Of a DNA stretch of 64,000 nt, positions 17,704-25,649 are shown in pieces. The notes below the pieces were generated by a model, which saw only the letters and a program-made list of their open reading frames with translations, was not told where the DNA came from and did no database searches. The position numbers and the translations under genes are program-made. The number at the start of each line of letters is the position of its first letter. Within the stretch, counting starts at the first letter, position 1. Origin of the DNA: Aporhodopirellula aestuarii (GTDB taxonomy: Bacteria; Planctomycetota; Planctomycetia; Pirellulales; Pirellulaceae); the NCBI RefSeq assembly GCF_023701485.1, contig NZ_JAMQBK010000032.1, positions 20,307 to 84,306 on the forward strand, given 5' to 3'.

Positions 17704-19113
17704 TTAAACGAAACGATCGATCATCTGGGTTGACCATGCCCCAAGTTTGATCCCACACCAGCGTGCAATTTCAGTGGGAACACGAGGTGCTTGGTTGCGA
17801 AACCAAGGCTGTGCCAATTCGGCGGCGGAGTGGTCGGAGCGGAGGCCTTGCGGAGCATCGGAAGTTCCGACAATTAGGTCGCTGACCCATCTCCCCGCGT
17901 ACACGCTGAGCGCGATCCCATGGCCACACCAACCTCCGACATGCAGGACATTGGGAAATCGTGTGGGGCTACCAATCACGGGAAGTGTGTCGATCGAGTA
18001 GGCGATCACTCCCGTCCATGTGCGTTCGATTTCGACACCGGACAATTGCGGAAAAAGCTGCCTCAGGTCTGCGGTAAGGCTGGCCACGTCCGGGCCCGTT
18101 GACGCGAGATCTTGCACGCCGCCTTGCCAACGGTACCGAGGTACTCCTCCGCCTAAGATCAGTCGATGGTCATCCGTCAAACGGAAGTAGTTAAATACGC
18201 GGCGTGAATCGATCACTCCTTCACGCTGATGCCACGCCAAGGCGCTGCGTTCACTCTCGGTGAGCGGCCGCGTCGCAATCATCCGCAGGTGCATGGGTAT
18301 CAGTCGCCCCCGCTGCATGCCGAGCGAAAGATCATAGGCGTTGGTGGCCAGGACGACCTTTTTTGCGCGAATTGCCAAGCCGCCGGCCAAGTCGACACCG
18401 GAGGACGAGACATGCTCCACTTTTGTGTTTTCGACGATCCTGCCGCCGAGACGCAGCACCGCCGCCGCGAGTCCGCGCACCAATCGGGTTGGATCCAGCA
18501 CGCCAGCGACTGACAACTGCAAAGCGGCTGGGCCCTTGCCGGGAGCATCCAGACTGATCGAGACGCGGCCGGCTAAACCCACATCGTCCAATTCCCTACA
18601 GGGCAGGTTGAGCTGCCCCATCAACGCGGCTTGTCGAGCGAGACGCTGTCGTCCGGCGTGTCCACGCGCGACGATGAGCTGTCCCGTCCATCGCAAACCA
18701 AAATCCATTTGCTCGCGATGAGACAACTCCGCGAGATATTCCACCGCCGCTAGCGACGTGCGGTACATCATGCGAGCTTGCTCCGCACCGTACTTTTTGA
18801 CCAGTGCTGCTAGGTTTTGGCCAATGCCTGGTGTCAGCATTCCGGAGCTTCGTGTCGAGGCCCCGTAGCCGATCGTTTGTGCTTCCAAGACGACAACTCG
18901 CAGCCCCGGCTGAGCACGCAGCAAGTGGTATGCTGCGGATAAGCCAGCCAATCCCCCGCCCACAACGACCACATCGAACGTCTCCCGATGGAGGCAGTCG
19001 CTGACATCCGGCTCCTGACGGAAATCATTTTCGATACCGTCAGGAACCGTCAATGGTGACGCAGACGTGCACCAAACGGATTGCGATGGTAGAGGAGAGA
19101 GTTCAGTTGACAT
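17704..19113 (-). CDS. FAD-dependent amine/amino-acid oxidase (DadA/PuuB family)
   Basis: This 469-residue protein has an FAD-binding Rossmann motif near residue 48 (VVVVGGGLAGLSAAYHLL) and the DAO-family C-terminal motif (RTWTGVIAYSIDTLPVIG followed by NVLHVGGWCGHGIALS). Relatives oxidise primary or secondary amines or D-amino acids to imines, giving aldehydes or keto acids with H2O2; gamma-glutamylputrescine oxidase is the nearest familiar layout. Forty residues precede the domain. The ATG at 19113 lacks a strong Shine-Dalgarno. Placed 35 nt after a START-like gene in a locus that may make fatty amines, it could tailor or degrade that amine; the substrate is unknown. Confidence 0.85.
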   Translation of the reverse strand: MSTELSPLPSQSVWCTSASPLTVPDGIENDFRQEPDVSDCLHRETFDVVVVGGGLAGLSAAYHLLRAQPGLRVVVLEAQTIGYGASTRSSGMLTPGIGQNLAALVKKYGAEQARMMYRTSLAAVEYLAELSHREQMDFGLRWTGQLIVARGHAGRQRLARQAALMGQLNLPCRELDDVGLAGRVSISLDAPGKGPAALQLSVAGVLDPTRLVRGLAAAVLRLGGRIVENTKVEHVSSSGVDLAGGLAIRAKKVVLATNAYDLSLGMQRGRLIPMHLRMIATRPLTESERSALAWHQREGVIDSRRVFNYFRLTDDHRLILGGGVPRYRWQGGVQDLASTGPDVASLTADLRQLFPQLSGVEIERTWTGVIAYSIDTLPVIGSPTRFPNVLHVGGWCGHGIALSVYAGRWVSDLIVGTSDAPQGLRSDHSAAELAQPWFRNQAPRVPTEIARWCGIKLGAWSTQMIDRFV

Positions 19114-19148
19114 GGAATTTCTTGGTGCAGTTGTTGGTTGTTAAGCGT

Positions 19149-19604
19149 CTACGCTGACAAACGAACTTGAGAACGCTGCACAAAGTGCTGCAGCCCCGTT
19201 CGTAGCTCTCGCGTGACGAGTGGTTTGACGAGCATCATCATCAACGGCGTGATCGGCAGGTCTGGCTCGACGGTTTCTCGGTAGTGAATCTCACTGCCGC
19301 CGTCTGGGAGAGTTGCGATTCGGATCTCTCCGTCGTTTCTCAAGTTTCCTTCAATGAATTCCCACGCAACGCGTTGCCCGTCTTCACAGGTGTATTGCAC
19401 GGTGTAGTCGGGTTGAAAGCGAATGCCTTGATCGGATTGTTCTTCCAGCAACCAACGCACGCGGTCCTCTTCCATCACTTCACAGCGTAAAACGCCTTCC
19501 ATTGCTTCACGAAATAGATGTGGTTTTGAAAAGAATTCGTAGGCGGACGACGCATCCGCGGTGACATGAAACGTGCATTCTTCGGTAACAGCGACTTTGG
19601 CCAT
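19149..19604 (-). CDS. SRPBCC/START-like lipid-binding protein
   Basis: This 151-residue protein has the SRPBCC (polyketide cyclase/START) pattern: an early strand and helix (CTFHVTADASSAYEFFSKPH), a mid beta-sheet (GQRVAWEFIEGNLRNDGE) and a long C-terminal helix (LVTRELRTGLQHFVQRSQ). Members enclose hydrophobic ligands in a deep pocket; some are cyclases, others lipid carriers. The ATG at 19604 was preferred because a GGAG site lies upstream; a longer frame up to 19676 adds 24 unlikely residues. A role in handling the lipid intermediate of this locus is inferred. Confidence 0.75.
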   Translation of the reverse strand: MAKVAVTEECTFHVTADASSAYEFFSKPHLFREAMEGVLRCEVMEEDRVRWLLEEQSDQGIRFQPDYTVQYTCEDGQRVAWEFIEGNLRNDGEIRIATLPDGGSEIHYRETVEPDLPITPLMMMLVKPLVTRELRTGLQHFVQRSQVRLSA

Positions 19605-19676
19605 GGGTCTATCTCCAAGACTGAAATGGGAACTGACAAAAACAAGTTGAGATGTGTGGTTTGGAAAGCCGATCAC

Positions 19677-21602
19677 TCAACCAACTTTGAGTGCTCGTGC
19701 GAAGCGTTCGTCTATCATCTGTCGAATCCGCGGCATCACTTCGCAGGCAGCTTGGTAGCCGGTTTCGGCGAGTTGATGTGCTTTGGAAAAGTCTTCGAAT
19801 TCGAAACGGGACGTATCGATCCAAATCATCTGATCCGCGTCACGATGATCGGTTCGACTCACGTGATAGGTACGGATCTCGTTGAGACGAAGAGCCGTTT
19901 CCAACATGGATGGCTGTCGCACAGAGTCTTCGTCCTGTTTGTAGGACTTGCGTCCAAACCCACGCGGAAGGTGGCTGCAGACATCCACACCAATCACGGT
20001 TGTCGCGCCGCGCGGTCGCAGCAGATTAATAGGCACGTTGTTTAGGATGCCGCCGTCTACCAACACGCATCCATCCCGAAGAATGGGTTTGGAGATGTAT
20101 GGAAGATTGATACTCTCGAGGATCGCGGCGACGCTATCGCCCGATTCGCGAATGATTTGACCGCCACGCAGGAGGTCAGCGGACACGGTACAGAGTGGAA
20201 TCTGCAATTGATCAAAAGTCGCGTGCTCGAAGAATTTTCTTAAACTCGATTCCCAGCGTCGCAGGCGAAACTTCAATAACATGAACCACGTTTTGCCGCG
20301 GGGAAGCACGCGGAAAAAGCGACTCGGAGTCAATTCGTCACGAAAATTGGCTTCAGCCTCCGCTGGACTCCATCCGGCTGTGTAGCTAAGGCCGACCAGC
20401 GCCCCCATGCTGGTTCCCGAAACCAAATCAATTCCAATGTCCTGTTCTTCGAAGGCTCGCAGCACACCGAGGTGCGCCAGACCGCGAGCGCCGCCACCGC
20501 CTAGAGCAATCCCCACGTTTTGATCAAAGAGTGACCGGACAATACGGCGTAGGCCGCGTCGCGTGGCGGAATCGCCGCTCGGGTTCCAATGTCCGGACAG
20601 CGGAACCTTAAAGTCACGCCCCATGCTGGCGATCAGCGGCCGTACCGGTTCAGCAAACCTGACTCCTTCAGGAATCAAACGGACGCAGTGAATACGTGGT
20701 GCCAATTTAGGATTGGTTGCCACTAGCCTCTCAATGGTTTGTAGGCTCACGCTATTGTTCACGGATTCGACGAAACACAAGACGCGGTCGCAACCCATGA
20801 TCGTGTCCAAGTTGCGTTCGACATCTTCGTAGCTCGTCGACAACAGCACGCGGTCATATTGCTCACCGAGATGGAGCAACTCCGTTTCAGACGGAAAGAC
20901 TGACTGGGCACGCGTATTGGTTGAGCATCGTGACCTCGAGTGACTGGATTCCCTGGCGGTTCTCAAAACCTTGACGCTAGCACCCATCGCAGACATTTCG
21001 TCGCACAAGCGTTCACTTAGCTGCTCGGCACAGTCGGAGCCCCACAAAATTCCAATGTTTCGATTGGTGGTCTCCGTGGCCGAACCGGGTGCGGAACAGG
21101 CCAGTCGAACAGCCAGTGTTTCTGAGATCAGTGCAGCAAACGCGGGCTCATTCTTGCACAACGCGTTAAAATCACTGCTTTCAATTTGCAACAACTGGGT
21201 GTTGGTAACCGCGAACACGTTGGCGGTACGTCGACTGCCGGTGAGCACCGACATTTCTCCGAAATGCTCATCGCGATCCAAATACCTCAGAACACGTTCG
21301 CCTTGGTCGGAATCACAAGTCACTTTGACGCGTCCATGGAAGACGATGAACATGCTGTTGCCGTCTTCGTTCTGCTTGCAAATCAATTGTCCGGCTTTGT
21401 AACTCACTAATTTCAACGAATGCGAGAGTGCCAACAGGCCCTCGGCAGACAGTTTTGAAAAGAGCCCTAACGTTCGCAGTTCCTGACAACTCAGACTCGA
21501 ACTTGGACCGTTTCGCTTCTTCGAACCGCGAGAGTCGCTGGAGACACTCCAGAAATCCGGTAGATCCTCTGGGAATGCTGGGATAACAGATTGGGTGATC
21601 AT
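19677..21602 (-). CDS. Cyclic-nucleotide-binding patatin-like phospholipase (NTE-like)
   Basis: This 641-residue protein joins a cNMP-binding domain (residues 45-165; FSKLSAEGLLALSHSLKLVS and DEHFGEMSVLTGSRRTANVF) to a patatin domain (from about 375). The patatin domain shows the oxyanion loop GGGGARGLAHLGVL, the nucleophile elbow GTSMGA and the catalytic aspartate in VDGGILNNVP. Proteins of this build, such as neuropathy target esterase and YlbK/RssA relatives, hydrolyse acyl chains from membrane lipids. The ATG at 21602 was chosen because the open frame further up overlaps the fusion gene. It could release fatty acids for the adjacent pathway or remodel its product; cNMP control is possible. 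Confidence 0.85.
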   Translation of the reverse strand: MITQSVIPAFPEDLPDFWSVSSDSRGSKKRNGPSSSLSCQELRTLGLFSKLSAEGLLALSHSLKLVSYKAGQLICKQNEDGNSMFIVFHGRVKVTCDSDQGERVLRYLDRDEHFGEMSVLTGSRRTANVFAVTNTQLLQIESSDFNALCKNEPAFAALISETLAVRLACSAPGSATETTNRNIGILWGSDCAEQLSERLCDEMSAMGASVKVLRTARESSHSRSRCSTNTRAQSVFPSETELLHLGEQYDRVLLSTSYEDVERNLDTIMGCDRVLCFVESVNNSVSLQTIERLVATNPKLAPRIHCVRLIPEGVRFAEPVRPLIASMGRDFKVPLSGHWNPSGDSATRRGLRRIVRSLFDQNVGIALGGGGARGLAHLGVLRAFEEQDIGIDLVSGTSMGALVGLSYTAGWSPAEAEANFRDELTPSRFFRVLPRGKTWFMLLKFRLRRWESSLRKFFEHATFDQLQIPLCTVSADLLRGGQIIRESGDSVAAILESINLPYISKPILRDGCVLVDGGILNNVPINLLRPRGATTVIGVDVCSHLPRGFGRKSYKQDEDSVRQPSMLETALRLNEIRTYHVSRTDHRDADQMIWIDTSRFEFEDFSKAHQLAETGYQAACEVMPRIRQMIDERFARALKVG

Positions 21603-21681
21603 GGCAAGTTCCAAGTTTGAAGCGTCAATGACGAGGTGTAAGGACCGAGAGAACCAATAACGGTTGGCGCGAACGGCTCGG

Positions 21682-24423
21682 CTAAGCAGCCATCCGGATA
21701 CCGCGTGCAGCGAGCAAGCGATTCCAATCGTTCTGATCGAGAGGCACTCCAAAGCGACGAAGCCCACCGACGCGGAACCCGTGCTCGGCAGCCAAGCGAC
21801 GCAGTTCTCGCAGTGTTTCCGGATCGAGATCGGTCCCCAGGCTCGTGTCTTCGAAATGCCCAGCCAAGGTCAACAGCATGGTTTCCGCCATACATGAAAA
21901 CGCATGGCCTGTACCGATGCCGAATCGCCCAAGCTCGGGAAGTCCCGGCACGCGGATCACTCCGCCGTCGATCACGAGCACGTCAGGTCGCAACTCCGCA
22001 ACATCACGACTGACGTTAAACGGACGCGACAGGTCGCACACGATCGCACCGTGTTTGAGATCACGTGGACCAAGCAGCGAGTTGGTTGCACTCGTCGCTG
22101 TCACCAGAATGTCAGCGTCTGGCAACACGCCGAGGTCTTGAGTCAACACGATGTAGCCTTCCAACTCCAATTGCTCGATGAGGGTGTTGTAGAAATCGGC
22201 ATCGAGTTTTTCAGAATTCTGCGCGGCATGAAGCACGCGGCTACCCAAACTGAGCGGCTCAAACGCACAGCCTTCCGCTGCACTCGTAACTAACTGCTCG
22301 CAGACCGTGGTCGCAACATGATGCAGTCGCGTACGGACGTGTTCTGGAACGCTGTCTGGATTTCCGAGCAGAACGAGACGGCCAACGTTTTCGGCGAGCA
22401 GCACCGCCATCGAGCGACCGATCGCACCGGTCGCACCAACGATCGCCGCACAGTGTTTGGCACTCAGTCGATCGCCTAGCTGATTGAGCGCCATCGCAAT
22501 TCCTTCCGCACACGCGACGGCGGTGTAGGAGTTGCCCGTGGTCAACGGAACGGTTCCCGAAAGAGCTTTACCGCCGCGGGTGACAACGGACGTGAAAGCT
22601 CCCAGCCCCACGATTTGGGCTCCGCGATCGCGACCAATTTCAACGCCTTCACGTACGATCGCCATGGCGTCTTCCCGTGGCATGTCAGCCAATTGTTCAG
22701 CAGTCCGTGGAATCACGATGAACTCGCCATAAATGCTTTCCCCGGCCTCCGATTGAATCCGTGCATGGCTCAAGACGAATGGGTCCACCAAGTCGGTTAG
22801 ACGCTGTGCGATGTCCTCCAACTCAGGTTTCGGAAGCCAGGCCAGTGTTGGATCAAAGTCACCAGCACTCATCAATTCCAACGGGTGCACCAAGAACGCA
22901 AAACGCCGCTCGCCGATTTGTGGCTCGCACGCAAGAGGATCCGCCTGCATTTCGGTCTCAGCAAGTTGTGGGGCCGACACCTCCATCTCATTCAGGATCG
23001 CGCTGATAATCTGCCCGATGTTGCCCTTGTCAAATACTTCGAGGGTTCGTTGGAAGGCAGCGAGCAACTCCTCGCACTCACACCACTTCATGCTCAGTGG
23101 CGGCTCAATACGAATCACCGCTTTTCCATTAAGAGTGGGGGCAACTCGCACGCCTTCGACATTTAAGAGGTACGATGCAAACAGCGGTGACAACAATGAC
23201 TGCTCGGCCGCGACGCCCAGCAAGCTACCACGCCATGTATGGCGGTCAGCACCTAACTTGATGCCCAGCAAATAGCCTCGACCACGGACTTCGGCGATCA
23301 ATCGTGGATACTTTGCACGAAGTTCTTCGAGGCGAAGTTTCAGCAGGCGGCCGTTGCGGTGGACGTTATCGATCAGCAGCCCGTCGTCTTGCGTTAAGAC
23401 ATCGAGCATCGCCAATCCGGCACGCGCAGCGAGCGTGTTTCCAGCGAATGTGGAGGAGTGTTTGAGGGCAAAGTGCTTGGAAAAAGCACGTTCGTTCGAG
23501 AGCACCGCACCGATCGGCATGAGCCCCCCGCCGAGTGCTTTGGCAAGTGTCATTACGTCAGGAGCGACACCGTCCGCTTCGCAAGCGAACATCGTTCCGG
23601 TACGACCAAGACCGGTTTGGATCTCGTCGAAAATCAAAAGTACTTTGTTCTCATCGCACAATTTGCGAACGGCAAGCAGATATTCCGGCTGAGGTTCAAC
23701 AATCCCACCTTCACCTTGAATCGGTTCGACCAAAACAGCCGCGATCTGATCCGCACGCTCTTCGAGCACGATGCGTAGCGCGTCGATGTCTCCAAAGGGA
23801 ACATGAGTGATCTGTTCAGTCGGTGCGGCGAAGCGATCTTGATAGTCTGGGTTGCCGGTCGCCGCGAGCGCACCCAGAGTTTTTCCGTGAAAGCTATTGT
23901 GGGTCGCAACAATCCCCGATCGCCCGGTAGCCGCACGACACATTTTGATTGCGGCCTCGACGGCTTCGGCACCACTGTTGGCAAAGGTGACGTATTTGAG
24001 ATCACCAGGAGCCAGTTCGATCAGCCGAGCGGCGAGTTGACCGGCCGCGTCCAAGCACGATGGTTGCACCAAGCTGGGTTCGCCCGTCGAATGCACGTTA
24101 AGCAGCGCACGCCAGATCGGCTCAGGATTGCTGCCCAGCGGAAGGGCACCGTACGCAGCAATGCAATCCAAATACTCCCGACCACGAGCGTCGCTCAAAC
24201 GGCATCCATGTCCCGAAACAAAACACTTGTCCAAGTTAAGAGCGTTTAACAACTCCGCCAGATACGGATTGACGAATTCCGCATAAGGGTGACAAGTCGC
24301 AGGTGCGTCTTCATGCATCGGTTCGGATACTACCGTGCCAATGCGTTCTGTTTGAGGGACGACAGCAACCTCCGGTAGAGCCGCTGCCATACAAAGGTTT
24401 TCGAAGTTGTAATCAGTATGCAT
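21682..24423 (-). CDS. Fusion of class III aminotransferase and acyl-ACP reductase (AAR-like)
   Basis: This 913-residue protein joins two enzymes. Residues 50-470 are a class III PLP aminotransferase: FANSGAEAVEAAIKMCRAAT, the PLP aspartate in IFDEIQTGLGRTG (D266) and the Schiff-base lysine in TLAKALGGG (K295). Residues 505-913 resemble cyanobacterial long-chain acyl-[ACP] reductase: GLGAFTS at 606, LTTGNSYTA, a Rossmann loop GATGAIGR at 663 and CMAETMLLTLAGHFED near the end. AAR reduces acyl-ACP to fatty aldehyde; the transaminase could aminate it to a fatty amine. The ATG at 24423 has an AGGA site; a longer frame starts at 24525. AAR's acyl-binding cysteine appears replaced, with C796 three residues away. 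Substrate and product are inferred. Confidence 0.85.
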   Translation of the reverse strand: MHTDYNFENLCMAAALPEVAVVPQTERIGTVVSEPMHEDAPATCHPYAEFVNPYLAELLNALNLDKCFVSGHGCRLSDARGREYLDCIAAYGALPLGSNPEPIWRALLNVHSTGEPSLVQPSCLDAAGQLAARLIELAPGDLKYVTFANSGAEAVEAAIKMCRAATGRSGIVATHNSFHGKTLGALAATGNPDYQDRFAAPTEQITHVPFGDIDALRIVLEERADQIAAVLVEPIQGEGGIVEPQPEYLLAVRKLCDENKVLLIFDEIQTGLGRTGTMFACEADGVAPDVMTLAKALGGGLMPIGAVLSNERAFSKHFALKHSSTFAGNTLAARAGLAMLDVLTQDDGLLIDNVHRNGRLLKLRLEELRAKYPRLIAEVRGRGYLLGIKLGADRHTWRGSLLGVAAEQSLLSPLFASYLLNVEGVRVAPTLNGKAVIRIEPPLSMKWCECEELLAAFQRTLEVFDKGNIGQIISAILNEMEVSAPQLAETEMQADPLACEPQIGERRFAFLVHPLELMSAGDFDPTLAWLPKPELEDIAQRLTDLVDPFVLSHARIQSEAGESIYGEFIVIPRTAEQLADMPREDAMAIVREGVEIGRDRGAQIVGLGAFTSVVTRGGKALSGTVPLTTGNSYTAVACAEGIAMALNQLGDRLSAKHCAAIVGATGAIGRSMAVLLAENVGRLVLLGNPDSVPEHVRTRLHHVATTVCEQLVTSAAEGCAFEPLSLGSRVLHAAQNSEKLDADFYNTLIEQLELEGYIVLTQDLGVLPDADILVTATSATNSLLGPRDLKHGAIVCDLSRPFNVSRDVAELRPDVLVIDGGVIRVPGLPELGRFGIGTGHAFSCMAETMLLTLAGHFEDTSLGTDLDPETLRELRRLAAEHGFRVGGLRRFGVPLDQNDWNRLLAARGIRMAA

Positions 24424-24930
24424 GACAGGGGTCCTAAAGATTGCCAGTAAGCCGAGTGTTTGGAATCGACATCGTTTGTCGAACGGGACGTGCGCCACGT
24501 CATCGATGCGTTGGCGTTCATCCATTCGCTACATCAGCAAGCGTGAACCAATGCCCTGCGTTACAAGCTGCAAGTGTTTCTTTGAAATAGATGCGACTTA
24601 AATTTGTCGCCCTCGAGGCGGCGCAGGTGCGTGCTAGCCTTGATCGCAATCCAAAAAACGAGTGGGCAGTGAGCGATAAGGCACTTGCCCGTAGGAGGCT
24701 GGGCGGTGTGTTCCGGCTGGCCGCCTACACGACGCTGCTCACCAAAAAGAAAGCGATCGAGCCGCGGGGTGCATCATCAAAGACTGAGTGTCTCTTGGTC
24801 ACCGTCTGAGATACGAAAGCTGTGTCCGAACACTTTTTTTAGTAAGCAGCGATGCGTGAGCCATTGAGCAGATAGGCAGGAATCATTGGGGACAATCCTG
24901 TTGGCCGTTTGGGAGTTGGCCTGGGTTGTT

Positions 24931-25190
24931 CGCTGGACAACGACAGTTGCTTGTAGACGTATTGCCGTTTTCGCCTCTCACGAGCTGGATCTCTCCGAGG
25001 CTCATAAAGCGGGCAACTCCCGCAATTCTCGGTCTCGGGGACGTCGATTGTATTACTGAAGGATTGCAAAAGCAGCGGAACGGCGCGAGCCGTCCGGTGA
25101 CTCGGGACCGGACGGCTTGCGCCGTTCCGCTAAAAAGAGCACTCATTCACTCGACGTCCCGAGACACCGAGATACGTGAAGAGTGGTGCG
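24931..25190. repeat. Interspersed palindromic repeat, copy A
   Basis: The copy contains the conserved phrases GTAGACGTATTGCCGTTTTC and CAATTCTCGGTCTCGG, then a long palindrome with 24-nt arms at 25074-25097 and 25108-25131 (one mismatch, 10-nt loop), then CGTCCCGAGACACCGAG. Copy B at 25271 has the same order, and a more diverged copy lies at 29926. A-rich and T-rich flanks around the palindrome would allow it to act as a bidirectional terminator. No open frame is present. Confidence 0.8.
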
Positions 25191-25195
25191 AACCA

Positions 25196-25253
25196 GTAGT
25201 GGTGACTTTCAGCCGCCAGCGGTCGTGCGTTGGCGGCTGGAAGCCACCACTAC
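25196..25253. repeat. Long hairpin between repeat copies A and B
   Basis: Arms at 25196-25220 and 25229-25253 are 25 nt each, pair with three mismatches and enclose an 8-nt loop. The arm contains CAGCCGCCA and the outer end GTAGTGGTG. It is distinct in sequence from the flanking palindromes. A related CTTCCAGC/GCTGGAAG core occurs in the nested palindrome at 32420-32512. It may be a small non-coding repeat or RNA structure. Confidence 0.75.
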
Positions 25254-25270
25254 TTGAAAGATGCAAGTGA

Positions 25271-25530
25271 TCTAGCTGGACAGCGTCACTTGCTAGCAGA
25301 CGTATTGCCGTTTTCTCATCTCACGTTGCTGAGGCTCTCCGAGGCTCAGTCATCAGGTAACTCCTGCGATTCTCGGTCTCGGAGAGCGTCGAACTAATCA
25401 CTGCGGAATTTAAAAAGCAGCGGAACGGCGCGAGTCGTCCGGTGACTCAGGACCGGACGGCTTGCGCCGTTCCGCTAAAAATGGCACTAAAGCAATCAAC
25501 GTCCCGAGAGACCGAGCCACGTGAAAGCAA
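25271..25530. repeat. Interspersed palindromic repeat, copy B
   Basis: This copy shares order and wording with copy A: GCAGACGTATTGCCGTTTTC, CGATTCTCGGTCTCGG, then a palindrome with arms 25419-25442 and 25453-25476 (two mismatches, loop TGACTCAGGA), then CGTCCCGAGAGACCGAG. The two copies start about 340 bp apart in the same orientation and differ by scattered substitutions and small indels, so the duplication is not recent. Confidence 0.8.
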
Positions 25531-25649
25531 ACGCTGAATCCAATTGAGACACGGGGAATGGTCGCACGCTCAACCGGTTTCCCCGACGCGCATCTGCCGA
25601 TGCGTTGGTAACAAATCTCTGTACGGATCACTCACAAAGCATGAACCGA

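Larger units (their letters stand above)
24424..25649. other. 1.2-kb intergenic region between the fusion gene and the transporter
   Basis: No convincing gene lies here: short frames such as those at 24591-24809 and 24926-25270 lack ribosome-binding sites and protein-like composition. The right two thirds hold two copies of an interspersed repeat and a separate long hairpin, listed individually. The left 400 nt should contain the promoter of the aminotransferase-reductase fusion, but no strong -35/-10 pair was recognised. Confidence 0.6.

Noticed and set aside
24591..25270. Short frames in the repeat-rich gap, and a possible CRISPR array
   Set aside because: The repeats are two long, diverged copies without regular short spacers or cas genes, so this is not CRISPR; the frames overlap the palindromes.
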